Below the pieces are notes generated by a model. That model saw only the letters and a list, made by a program, of their open reading frames with translations, searched no databases and was not told the DNA's origin. DNA of 64,000 nucleotides from Gammaproteobacteria bacterium. Lineage in GTDB: Bacteria; Pseudomonadota; Gammaproteobacteria; Tenderiales; Tenderiaceae. How positions within the stretch are numbered: the stretch's first letter is position 1; each line of letters starts with the position of its first letter. The DNA lies in NCBI GenBank assembly GCA_021731365.1, contig JAKFXL010000016.1, positions 62,001 through 126,000 on the forward strand, given 5' to 3'. Shown here piece after piece: positions 11,460 to 19,414 of this stretch. Position numbers and translations under genes: made by a program.

Positions 11460-11940
11460 TCAATATCTGATCGACATCAACCTCACCACGCAGCGGTTGC
11501 AGCTGTTGCGCGGTGACGAAGTGGTGATGGATGTGTTGGTCTCGAGTGCCAAAAATGGTCCTGGCGAAATAGCCAACAGTCAGTGCACCCCACGCGGTTG
11601 GCACCAGGTCCGTGCCAAGATCGGTGGCGGCAGTGAGATCAATACCATCTTTGTTGGCCGTCGCCCCACCGGCGAGATCTACACCCCAGCGCTGCATCAA
11701 CAACATCCCAAACGTGATTGGATACTCACCCGCATCCTCTGGCTCAGTGGTTTGGAGCCGGGCTGTAATCGTCTCGGCAACGTTGATACCATGCGCCGTT
11801 ACATCTATATCCACGGCACACCCGATAGTGTGGAGATGGGCCGTCCCGGTTCGCACGGCTGTATTCGCATGCGTAATAGTGAACTGATCGAGCTGTTTGA
11901 TCGTGTGCCGGCCGGTACACGGGTACTGATTCATGAGTAA
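11443..11940 (+). CDS. YkuD-family enzyme without signal peptide, probable cytoplasmic L,D-carboxypeptidase
   Basis: A 165-residue YkuD (L,D-transpeptidase fold) protein. The catalytic signature is complete: His124 in YIHGTPD and the SHGCIRM block with His138 and Cys140. There is no signal peptide or membrane anchor, unlike periplasmic L,D-transpeptidases, so the enzyme should act in the cytoplasm. Family precedent is ElsL (LdtK) of Acinetobacter, a cytoplasmic YkuD enzyme that removes the terminal D-alanine of murein tetrapeptides during recycling and replaces LdcA. Its position between a peptide-binding protein, two permeases and nagZ fits that role. The reaction is inferred from context. 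Confidence 0.85.
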   Translation: MSHATDQYLIDINLTTQRLQLLRGDEVVMDVLVSSAKNGPGEIANSQCTPRGWHQVRAKIGGGSEINTIFVGRRPTGEIYTPALHQQHPKRDWILTRILWLSGLEPGCNRLGNVDTMRRYIYIHGTPDSVEMGRPGSHGCIRMRNSELIELFDRVPAGTRVLIHE

Positions 11941-11946
11941 GCTACT

Positions 11947-12873
11947 GTGAAATTTCTGCTCTCACGCCTCGCCAGCGCGCTCATCGTTGTGATGGGCGTT
12001 TCGGCATTGGTATTCCTGTTCTTATATATGGTGCCCGGCGATCCGGTGGAGGTGATGCTGGGTGAGTCGGCGCAGCCTGCCGACCGTGAGGCGCTGCGCC
12101 GTGCACTGGGATTGGATCAGCCACTGCTGACGCAGATGGGCCACTACTACTACAACCTGCTGCATCTGGATCTGGGCAACTCACTCTATTCACAACGCCC
12201 CATCAGCGAGATGTTGCTGGAGCGTATGCCAGCAACGGTTGAGCTGGCGTTGGCATCGCTGCTGGTAGCGGTGCTGATCGCCTTCCCGATGGGGGTGCTG
12301 GCGGCGGTGCGCAAGGACACACCTTGGGATCAGGGGGCGATGGGGCTGTCGCTGGTGGGCATATCGGTGCCCAATTTTCTGATGGGGCCGATTCTGATCC
12401 TGGTCTTTTCGTTGTGGCTGGGGTGGTTTCCGGTGAGTGGCCGCGACGGTTTGATCTCGCTAATCCTGCCCGCCATCACTCTCGGCACGGCCATGTCGTC
12501 GATCCTGTCACGCATGGTGCGCGCTACTGTGCTGGAGACGTTGAATGAGGATTACATCCGCACCGCCCGCGCCAAGGGGTTGAGTGAACGGCTGGTGATC
12601 TGGCGTCACGCGCTGCGTAATGCGCTGTTGCCGGTGATCACGCTGTTGGGTTTGCAGCTGGGGGTATTGCTGGGCGGCGCGGTGATCACCGAGGTGGTCT
12701 TCTCCTGGCCGGGGCTCGGTTCATTGACGATTGAATCGATCCAGCGTCGTGACTATCCGGTAGTGCAGGCGTGTGTCTTGTTGATCAGTCTGGCCTATGT
12801 GCTGGTCAATACGTTGACCGATCTGGTCTACGGCTGGCTCGATCCGCGCGTGCGGCTGGAGGGCGGGCGATGA
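11947..12873 (+). CDS. Peptide ABC transporter permease, DppB/OppB type
   Basis: Inner-membrane permease of 308 residues starting at GTG 11947, six bases after the YkuD stop. It has an N-terminal membrane helix (LASALIVVMGVSALVFLFL), the MVPGDPVEVMLG block typical of DppB, and the EAA loop that contacts the ATPase (RTARAKGLSERLVIWRHALR, about residues 199-218). The C-terminus carries VFSWPGLGSL. It overlaps the next permease by four bases. Together they form the channel of a binding-protein-dependent peptide importer, but no ATPase gene lies in this operon, so DppD/DppF-type partners would have to come from elsewhere in the genome. Confidence 0.93.
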   Translation: MKFLLSRLASALIVVMGVSALVFLFLYMVPGDPVEVMLGESAQPADREALRRALGLDQPLLTQMGHYYYNLLHLDLGNSLYSQRPISEMLLERMPATVELALASLLVAVLIAFPMGVLAAVRKDTPWDQGAMGLSLVGISVPNFLMGPILILVFSLWLGWFPVSGRDGLISLILPAITLGTAMSSILSRMVRATVLETLNEDYIRTARAKGLSERLVIWRHALRNALLPVITLLGLQLGVLLGGAVITEVVFSWPGLGSLTIESIQRRDYPVVQACVLLISLAYVLVNTLTDLVYGWLDPRVRLEGGR

Positions 12874-13685
12874 TCCGTAGTGTGATTCGTTATGGTTGGC
12901 CAGCGGCCATCATGCTGCTCTGGGCACTGTTTGCTGTTGGCGGCGGTTGGCTCGGACTTGACCCGAACCACATCGAACTGTCTAAGATTCTGCTGGCGCC
13001 GGGCAGTGACGCCTGGCTCGGGTACGACGATCTCGGTCGACCGCTGTGGGATCGGCTAGTAGCCGGGGCGCAGACCTCGTTTCTGGTGGCGGTGCTGGTG
13101 GTGCTGATCTCGACCATTGTCGGCACCGCCATCGGCAGCATCAGTGCCTATCTGGGCGGTTGGTGGGATCACGTTATCGTACGCATCATCGATATCTTCC
13201 TCGCCTTCCCCGGCATCCTGCTGGCGATTGCGCTGGCGGGACTGCTTGGGCCGGGCATCAACAACGTCATCATCGCCCTAGGCGTGGTGGGGTGGGTCGG
13301 CTTTGCACGGCTGGCGCGCGCCCAGGTGCTGACCATCAAACATCGGGAACATGTGCAGGCGGCGCAGGCACTCGGCACACCACCGCTGATGATCATCTGG
13401 CGTCACATCATCCCGCTGATCATGGCGCCGCTGATTGTGGAGGCGACCTTTGCCGTGGCCGGTGCGGTTATCTCCGAAGCGGGCCTTTCATTTTTAGGGC
13501 TGGGTGTGCAGCCGCCTGAATCCTCATGGGGCAGCATGATCCGCGACGGCGCTCGATATATGTTGGTGGCGCCGCACATGGTGCTGGTGCCGGGCGCCGC
13601 GTTGATGCTGGTGGTGCTGGCGGTGAACCTGTTGGGTGATCGGCTGCGTGATCGCCTGGATGTAAGAACGAGACCACGGGAGTAG
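12870..13685 (+). CDS. Peptide ABC transporter permease, DppC/OppC type
   Basis: Second channel subunit, 271 residues. The frame is open upstream, but the ATG at 12870 overlaps the stop of the DppB-type gene (ATGA) and gives the family N-terminus, so it is chosen. Visible features are an N-terminal membrane helix (WPAAIMLLWALFAVGGG), the LGYDDLGRPLWDRL segment characteristic of OppC/DppC, several hydrophobic helices, and the EAA-type loop EHVQAAQALGTPPLMIIWRH. The C-terminal part has SEAGLSFLGLGVQPP. It ends three bases before nagZ, which ties nutrient uptake to peptidoglycan-sugar processing in one transcript. Confidence 0.93.
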   Translation: MIRSVIRYGWPAAIMLLWALFAVGGGWLGLDPNHIELSKILLAPGSDAWLGYDDLGRPLWDRLVAGAQTSFLVAVLVVLISTIVGTAIGSISAYLGGWWDHVIVRIIDIFLAFPGILLAIALAGLLGPGINNVIIALGVVGWVGFARLARAQVLTIKHREHVQAAQALGTPPLMIIWRHIIPLIMAPLIVEATFAVAGAVISEAGLSFLGLGVQPPESSWGSMIRDGARYMLVAPHMVLVPGAALMLVVLAVNLLGDRLRDRLDVRTRPRE

Positions 13686-13687
13686 AC

Positions 13688-14767
13688 ATGTCATTAGGTC
13701 CAGTCATGGTGGGTCTGTCGGGTTTGACACTGACTGCGGAAGAGCGCGAGATGCTGCAACATCCGATGGTGGGGGCGGTGATCCTCTTTAGTCGTAATTT
13801 TGAAAATACCTTGCAGGTCAAAGCATTGATTGATGAAGTTCATGCACTGCGGCAACCTAAGTTACTTGTGGCGGTGGACCACGAAGGGGGCAGGGTGCAG
13901 CGTTTCCGCAGCGGTTTTACCCGTCTGCCTGCGGTGCGCAACTTCGGCCAGCTCTACGACCAGGACCCCAAACGCGCCAAACGTATCTGCGAAACAGCCG
14001 GTTGGTTGATGGCGGTGGAGCTGCGCGCCGTCGGTGTTGATTTCAGCTTTGCGCCGGTGATCGATCTCGATTATGGCGTCAGCACGGTGATTGGCGACCG
14101 CGCTTTTCATCGTGATCCGCAGGCGGTGGCGGAACTGACCCAGAGTTACATCAAGGGCATGCAACGTGCCGGTATGGCCGCCACTGCCAAACACTTTCCC
14201 GGCCACGGCGCGGTGGAGGTCGATACCCATCTCGGCATCGCCCGCGATGAACGCCGATTGGTGGATATCGAGAGTGAAGATCTGATTCCGTTCGAGCGGC
14301 TGATCCACAACGGCCTGGCCGGAGTGATGGCGGCCCATGTGATCTACCCGCAGGTGGATGACAAACCGGCGGGTTTTTCACACTTCTGGTTGCAGCGGAT
14401 ATTGCGCCAACAGTTGCAGTTTCAGGGGGTGATTTTTAGCGATGACCTGTTGATGGAGGGGGCCGCCGTTGCCGGTGATGTCTGCGAGCGTGCCGCCGCC
14501 GCGCTGACCGCCGGGTGCGACATGGCGCTGGTCTGTAGCGACTTTAACGCCATCTGCCGGACGTTGGATCATCTGAAAAAGTTCGACAATGCCCAATGCA
14601 CTCGCTCGGCTCGCGGGGCAGGCTCTCCCGCCTCACATCTGCGCCTGGCACGTATGCATGGCCGCCATCCCATCAGCCGTGATCAACTCCACAATGACCC
14701 ACAGTGGCATCAGGCGCTGCATGTATTGGGGCCGTGGCTGGAGGCGAAGCCGCTCGATCTGTTGTAG
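13688..14767 (+). CDS. nagZ: Beta-N-acetylhexosaminidase NagZ
   Basis: Cytoplasmic glycoside hydrolase family 3 enzyme that removes GlcNAc from GlcNAc-1,6-anhydroMurNAc (peptides) during peptidoglycan recycling; its product can induce AmpC beta-lactamase through AmpR in some species. The 359 residues show the NagZ blocks VDHEGGRVQRF, AKHFPGHG with the following DTHLGIARD catalytic-loop region, and the nucleophile segment FSDDLLMEGA (Asp252/Asp253). There is no signal peptide. It sits at the end of a packed operon with a peptide importer and a cytoplasmic YkuD enzyme; GGGAG precedes the ATG. The tail after residue 297 is unusually Arg/Ser/Ala rich but in frame. Confidence 0.95.
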   Translation: MSLGPVMVGLSGLTLTAEEREMLQHPMVGAVILFSRNFENTLQVKALIDEVHALRQPKLLVAVDHEGGRVQRFRSGFTRLPAVRNFGQLYDQDPKRAKRICETAGWLMAVELRAVGVDFSFAPVIDLDYGVSTVIGDRAFHRDPQAVAELTQSYIKGMQRAGMAATAKHFPGHGAVEVDTHLGIARDERRLVDIESEDLIPFERLIHNGLAGVMAAHVIYPQVDDKPAGFSHFWLQRILRQQLQFQGVIFSDDLLMEGAAVAGDVCERAAAALTAGCDMALVCSDFNAICRTLDHLKKFDNAQCTRSARGAGSPASHLRLARMHGRHPISRDQLHNDPQWHQALHVLGPWLEAKPLDLL

Positions 14768-14801
14768 AATCTTTCCTCTGAAAATAAGGAGATAGCGAGT
14801 T

Positions 14802-15899
14802 TTGTTAGAGCAAATAACCACTGGACTTGATCAATACCTCGGCTGGGGCGGTTGGACAATCCAGGTATTTGTGGTGGTGTTCCTGACGCTGTTGGCGGAC
14901 TTCATTCAGAAGCGGGTGTTGATGCGCATCAAGCGCCAGCTGGAGAAGACCTCTAACCTCTGGGACGACGCCCTGATCGAGTCGCTGCGTAAACCACTCA
15001 CGGTGCTGATCTGGGTGGTGGGCATCACCTTTGCCGCCAGTATTATTGAGCAGGAGACTGGCGCGGCGATCTTCAGCGCCATTACCCCGATGCGTGATAT
15101 GGGCGTCATCGTGGTGATTGCCTGGTTCCTGCTGCGTTTTGTTCACAACGCCCAACGCAACATCATCAATCATCGTTCAGCGTCTGGAGATGTTGATCAC
15201 ACTACCGCCGACGCCATTGGCAAACTGATGCGGCTCTCCATCATCATCACAGCCTCGTTGGTGGCGTTGCAGACTATGGGTTACAGCATCTCCGGGGTGC
15301 TCGCCTTTGGTGGTGTGGGGGGCATTGCCGTCGGTTTTGCTGCCAAGGATCTGCTGGCCAACTTTTTTGGTGGTTTGACGATCTACCTCGACAGACCCTT
15401 TGCAGTGGGTGATTGGGTGCGTTCACCTGATCGTGAGATCGAAGGCACGGTGGAGAAGATTGGCTGGCGCCTAACCTCTATCCGCACCTTCGACAAACGG
15501 CCGCTCTACGTGCCCAACTCGGTCTTTACCACCATTGCGCTGGAGAACCCCTCGCGCATGAGTAACCGCCGGATTTACGAGACCATCGGCATTCGTTATG
15601 ACGACGTCGACAAGATGGCGGCGATCACGGACGAGATCAAAACCATGCTGCTCAATGATGCCGATATCGATCAGCAGCAGACCCTGATGGTGAACTTCAA
15701 CAGCTTTGGGCCGTCGTCGCTCGACTTTTTTATCTATACCTTTACTCGTACGACAGTCTGGATAGAGTTTCACGAGATCAAACATCGCATTCTGTTGCAG
15801 GTCCACGAGATCATCGCTAGCCATGGTGCAGAGGTGGCGTTTCCAACGTCGACATTGCATGTGCCGGATGGTGTCAGGGTTGAGAGTATCGGTAGTTAA
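14802..15899 (+). CDS. MscS-family mechanosensitive ion channel
   Basis: Inner-membrane channel that opens on membrane tension to release solutes during hypo-osmotic shock. The 365-residue protein starts at TTG 14802 behind AAGGAGAT. It has about four predicted membrane segments; the last is the pore-lining TM3, glycine/alanine-rich as GVLAFGGVGGIAVGFAAKD (about 166-184), followed by the MscS beta-domain motif LANFFGGLTIYLDRPFAVGDWV (given as LANFFGG, then RPFAVGDWV). The cytoplasmic vestibule domain follows. The extra N-terminal helices resemble the YnaI-type group more than minimal MscS. It follows nagZ by 34 bases and may be in the same transcript. Confidence 0.92.
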   Translation: MLEQITTGLDQYLGWGGWTIQVFVVVFLTLLADFIQKRVLMRIKRQLEKTSNLWDDALIESLRKPLTVLIWVVGITFAASIIEQETGAAIFSAITPMRDMGVIVVIAWFLLRFVHNAQRNIINHRSASGDVDHTTADAIGKLMRLSIIITASLVALQTMGYSISGVLAFGGVGGIAVGFAAKDLLANFFGGLTIYLDRPFAVGDWVRSPDREIEGTVEKIGWRLTSIRTFDKRPLYVPNSVFTTIALENPSRMSNRRIYETIGIRYDDVDKMAAITDEIKTMLLNDADIDQQQTLMVNFNSFGPSSLDFFIYTFTRTTVWIEFHEIKHRILLQVHEIIASHGAEVAFPTSTLHVPDGVRVESIGS

Positions 15900-15929
15900 G
15901 ACCGGAAGGTTTATGTTTAAGGAGGAGAG

Positions 15930-17006
15930 ATGGGTTTGAAAGCTGTATTCAGTGGTGTCGCTTTGTTAATGGTCGGCATGGTGGGCAGTGTGGCAGTGCA
16001 GGCCGCCGATCTGCCGTGGACCTTTCAGCCACTGCCAGCGGTGGCTGAAGCGCCCAAGGATAATCCAAGCACCAAGGAGAAGTTGGCCCTGGGTAAACAG
16101 CTCTTTTTTGACGCACGGCTCTCCATCACCGGCACCCACTCCTGTAATAGTTGCCACAACCTCTCGGCAGGTGGCGAGGATGGTCGCGCCCAGCCCGTGG
16201 GTGTCTATGGCCGTACAGGTAAGCGCGGTACCCAGACTATTTGGAACGCCGCTTTTCATACCGTTTATAACTGGGATGGCAGCGCCAATACCCTGGAAGA
16301 GCAGGCTCAAAAACATATTCTCGATCCTAATATTATGGGCATGCCCGATGCCGAGGCGGTGGTGGGTCGTATCAACGCCATTCCCGGATATCGCCAGCAG
16401 TTTGAAAAAATTTTTGGCAAGGAGGCGGTTAACTTTAAGACGATTGCCATGGCACTCTCCAGCTACGAACGTACGTTGACCACACCCAACAGCCCCTTTG
16501 ACCGTTATTTGCGCGGTGATGACAAGGCCATTTCCGCCGCCGCCAAACGTGGCATACAGGAGTTCATCGATGTTCGCTGTGCCTCTTGTCACTTCTGGAT
16601 CAACCTGGCGGGACCAATTCCTGGGTTGGCGTTACAACAGGGTGAAGGCTTTTATGAACTTTTCCCCAACTATCCCGGCACCGATTACGAAACCCGCTAC
16701 AGCCTCGCGGATGACCTTGGGCGTGTTTACTTCTCGCAGGAACCGACCGATACCCGTATGTGGCGTATGCCGTCACTGCGTAATATCGCCATCACAGCGC
16801 CATATTTCCATAACGGTGTCGTTAAAACTTTGGATGAGGCGGTACGGGTGATGGCCAAGACCCAACTCAGACGAGAGGTAACGGAACAGCAGGTGAGTGA
16901 CATTGTGGCCTTTCTTAATACACTCACCGGTGAATTCCCTGAACAGACCCTGCCACGCCTACCTGAGACCCCTAATCGGACTGCGGTAGCGGGCCACGAC
17001 CACTAA
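15930..17006 (+). CDS. Di-haem cytochrome c peroxidase
   Basis: Periplasmic enzyme that reduces hydrogen peroxide with electrons from c-type cytochromes. A signal peptide (residues 1-25, ending VQA) is followed by two covalent haem sites, CNSCH at 72-76 and CASCH at 217-221, typical of the CcpA/MauG superfamily. The 358-residue length and the RNIAITAPYFHNG segment with its distal Met/His region fit bacterial cytochrome c peroxidase rather than MauG. The ATG has a strong ribosome site, AAGGAGG. The DsrE-like gene follows after 18 bases. Confidence 0.92.
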   Translation: MGLKAVFSGVALLMVGMVGSVAVQAADLPWTFQPLPAVAEAPKDNPSTKEKLALGKQLFFDARLSITGTHSCNSCHNLSAGGEDGRAQPVGVYGRTGKRGTQTIWNAAFHTVYNWDGSANTLEEQAQKHILDPNIMGMPDAEAVVGRINAIPGYRQQFEKIFGKEAVNFKTIAMALSSYERTLTTPNSPFDRYLRGDDKAISAAAKRGIQEFIDVRCASCHFWINLAGPIPGLALQQGEGFYELFPNYPGTDYETRYSLADDLGRVYFSQEPTDTRMWRMPSLRNIAITAPYFHNGVVKTLDEAVRVMAKTQLRREVTEQQVSDIVAFLNTLTGEFPEQTLPRLPETPNRTAVAGHDH

Positions 17007-17024
17007 AAAATTCGGAGCATACAG

Positions 17025-17393
17025 ATGGCCGACAAGCTGCTTATAGTCATGATGAATAGCAATCCCCTGGTGGTGATGGAGGTTGTACCTCCCATCTCCC
17101 AGGCGATTGTTGCCGCCGCCATGGAGTTTGACGTTGAGATGGTCTTTAGCGGACGCAGTGCGGGATTGCTGAAAAAAGGTGCCGCCGCAGAGCTGCCGCT
17201 GGCTGCCGGTCGCAGTACCACCGTACATGACTTGATTAAGGAAGCGGTACAGGCGGGCGTCCGTTTTAAGGTCTGTGCTGCGGGTGTTGAATACTGGGGC
17301 GAAGAGATCATTCCGGAAGTGGAGGAGACCGTTGGTGGTGCCTACATCATCAGCGAGGCAATGGATGATTCCACGGTTACATTTACCTATTAA
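17025..17393 (+). CDS. DsrE-family protein
   Basis: A 122-residue soluble protein of the DsrE/DsrF-like fold. The N-terminal strand KLLIVMMNSNP, the helix rich in small residues (QAIVAAAMEFDVEMVF) and the loop with one cysteine in VRFKVCAAGV fit the family, where that position often carries the sulphur-handling cysteine. Members range from sulphur-relay proteins (TusD, DsrE) to uncharacterised peroxiredoxin-like proteins. A single Cys at this site allows, but does not prove, sulphur transfer. It lies 18 bases behind the cytochrome c peroxidase gene. Confidence 0.75.
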   Translation: MADKLLIVMMNSNPLVVMEVVPPISQAIVAAAMEFDVEMVFSGRSAGLLKKGAAAELPLAAGRSTTVHDLIKEAVQAGVRFKVCAAGVEYWGEEIIPEVEETVGGAYIISEAMDDSTVTFTY

Positions 17394-17413
17394 TAATTAA
17401 AGAAATCATAACG

Positions 17414-17965
17414 ATGGCTGATTATCTTAAAGAATCACAAAAAGTAATGGAAGAGGCCGATCTGCTCTGTTCACAACAGCAGATTGAAACGGCGCTCGAC
17501 GCTATGGCGATTAAGATCAAACAGCAGCTGGGTGAGCAGAACCCGCTGGTGCTGTGTGTCATGACGGGCGGTCTTGTGCCGGCGGGCATGTTGCTACCGC
17601 GTCTCGATTTTCCGCTTAATCTCGACTACATCCACGCCACCCGTTACGGCCACAAGACCGAGGGCGGTGAGCTCGAGTGGATTGTCAAACCATCAAAACC
17701 GCTTAAGGATCGTGTTGTGCTGTTGGTTGACGACATCCTTGATGAGGGGTTGACCCTGGAGGCAATTGTTCACGACTGCAAAAGTGCCGGTGCCAAGGCG
17801 GTCTACAGTGCCGTACTGGTCGAGAAGATCAGGGATAGGGCCATCGACATCAAGGCTGACTTTGTCGGTGTTGAGGTTGAGGATCGTTACCTGTTTGGTT
17901 TTGGCATGGACTACAAGGGGTACTTGCGTAACGCGGCGGGCATTTATGCGGTTAAGGGGGCATGA
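17414..17965 (+). CDS. hpt: Hypoxanthine-guanine phosphoribosyltransferase
   Basis: Purine salvage enzyme that joins hypoxanthine or guanine to PRPP to give IMP or GMP. The 183-residue protein has the PRTase signature VVLLVDDILDEGLTL (PRPP-binding DD pair at about residues 102-110) and the upstream LDYIHATRYG segment. A role beside the methylthioinosine phosphorylase gene at 19415 is clear: that enzyme releases hypoxanthine. In gammaproteobacteria hpt, mtiP and nagZ are often neighbours. The chrA gene interrupts that order here. Confidence 0.9.
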   Translation: MADYLKESQKVMEEADLLCSQQQIETALDAMAIKIKQQLGEQNPLVLCVMTGGLVPAGMLLPRLDFPLNLDYIHATRYGHKTEGGELEWIVKPSKPLKDRVVLLVDDILDEGLTLEAIVHDCKSAGAKAVYSAVLVEKIRDRAIDIKADFVGVEVEDRYLFGFGMDYKGYLRNAAGIYAVKGA

Positions 17966-18051
17966 GTCCACAGCGTTGATGTTGAATACCCGGTTAGATT
18001 GCCTGATTACAGGATGATCCAGGCGCAGTAGCGCAGATAAGGAATTGAATC

Positions 18052-19401
18052 ATGACGCAGAGTCCGCAAGAGGCTCCTGTCGCTCCGCCAGTGGTTGGCT
18101 TTTGGGAGGCCTTCCGTTTTTGGCTCAAACTTGGCTTTATCAGTTTTGGCGGTCCGGCAGGGCAGATCGCCATTATGCATGCTGAGCTGGTGGAGCGGCG
18201 GCACTGGATCAGCGAGAAGCGGTTTCTCCATGCACTCAATTTCTGCATGGTGTTGCCAGGCCCAGAGGCACAACAGCTTGCCATTTACATAGGCTGGTTG
18301 ATGCACCGTACACGGGGTGGCATTGTGGCCGGTACGCTGTTTGTGCTCCCTTCACTCTTTATATTGATTGCGCTGTCGTGGATCTATATTGCCTTTGGGG
18401 ATTCGCCGCTGGTGGCGGGGCTGTTTTATGGCATCAAACCCGCCGTAACGGCCATTGTTGTGCAGGCGGCACATCGTATTGGTTCGCGAGCCTTAAAAAG
18501 TGGTCTGTTATGGGCGGTGGCGGTGGCCGCTTTTGTGGCGCTATTTGCGTTGCACATACCGTTCCCGCTGATTATTGCGGTGGCTGCGTTAGTGGGGTAT
18601 CTCGGTGGCCGTTTTGCGCCGGAAAAATTTAAGACGGGGGGTGGCCACGGCAAAGCGGCCAGCTCCGTTGGTCCGGCGCTGATTGATGATGAGACACCCA
18701 CGCCGGAACATGCCCGTTTCTCCCGCTCGCGGCTGATATCTGTGGTGGCGGTGGGTATGCTGTTGTGGTCAATGCCCATGGGGCTGCTGTTTATGCTCAA
18801 TGGTTGGCAAGATACCCTGACCCAGATGGGGTGGTTCTTCACCAAAGCAGCACTGCTTACCTTTGGTGGCGCCTACGCGGTATTGCCTTATGTCTACCAG
18901 GGGGCCGTTGATCACTATGGCTGGTTGACGGCACCACAGATGATCGATGGGCTGGCGTTGGGCGAGACAACACCGGGACCACTGATCATGGTGGTTGCGT
19001 TTGTGGGGTTTATTGGTGGTTATACCAATGGGCTGTTGGGTCCGGACGCGCTGTTTATGGCCGGGGCGATAGCGGCGGCTGTGGTGACCTGGTTTACCTT
19101 TTTGCCCTCGTTTATTTTTATCCTTGTGGGCGGGCCGCTGGTTGAATCAACCCATGGCAACCTTAAATTTACTGCACCACTCACCGCTATTACCGCCGCT
19201 GTGGTGGGGGCTATTTTTAATCTGGCACTCTTTTTTGGTTACCATGTGATGTGGCCACAGGGCTTTGGGGCCGGGTTTGATTGGGGGGCTGCGGCCATAG
19301 CCGTGGCGGCGGCAGTGGCCCTGTTTCGTTTCAAACGCAATGTCATTGAGGTGATTGCAGTCGCTGCCGTCACCGGATTGTTGCTAACAACAGTTGTTTA
19401 A
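18052..19401 (+). CDS. chrA: Chromate transporter ChrA (CHR family, long form)
   Basis: Inner-membrane protein of 449 residues with two homologous CHR halves, as in the long-chain ChrA proteins that expel chromate. The N-half carries FISFGGPAGQIAIMH and the conserved MVLPGPEAQQLAIYIGW; the C-half has LLTFGGAYAVLPYVYQG and the matching LGETTPGPLIMVVAFVG motif. A charged linker near residues 195-225 joins the halves. AAGGAA precedes the ATG. It sits between hpt and the MTI phosphorylase gene without functional relation to either; insertion into an older salvage pair is likely. Chromate export is the family activity; sulphate or other oxyanion transport has not been excluded. Confidence 0.92.
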   Translation: MTQSPQEAPVAPPVVGFWEAFRFWLKLGFISFGGPAGQIAIMHAELVERRHWISEKRFLHALNFCMVLPGPEAQQLAIYIGWLMHRTRGGIVAGTLFVLPSLFILIALSWIYIAFGDSPLVAGLFYGIKPAVTAIVVQAAHRIGSRALKSGLLWAVAVAAFVALFALHIPFPLIIAVAALVGYLGGRFAPEKFKTGGGHGKAASSVGPALIDDETPTPEHARFSRSRLISVVAVGMLLWSMPMGLLFMLNGWQDTLTQMGWFFTKAALLTFGGAYAVLPYVYQGAVDHYGWLTAPQMIDGLALGETTPGPLIMVVAFVGFIGGYTNGLLGPDALFMAGAIAAAVVTWFTFLPSFIFILVGGPLVESTHGNLKFTAPLTAITAAVVGAIFNLALFFGYHVMWPQGFGAGFDWGAAAIAVAAAVALFRFKRNVIEVIAVAAVTGLLLTTVV

Positions 19402-19414
19402 AAAGGAAATAGTG

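Noticed and set aside
14578..14660. Possible frameshift near the end of nagZ
   Set aside because: The segment is rich in Arg, Ser and Ala and unlike the usual NagZ tail, but the frame continues with ARMHGRHP and ends at a plausible length; the other frames are worse.
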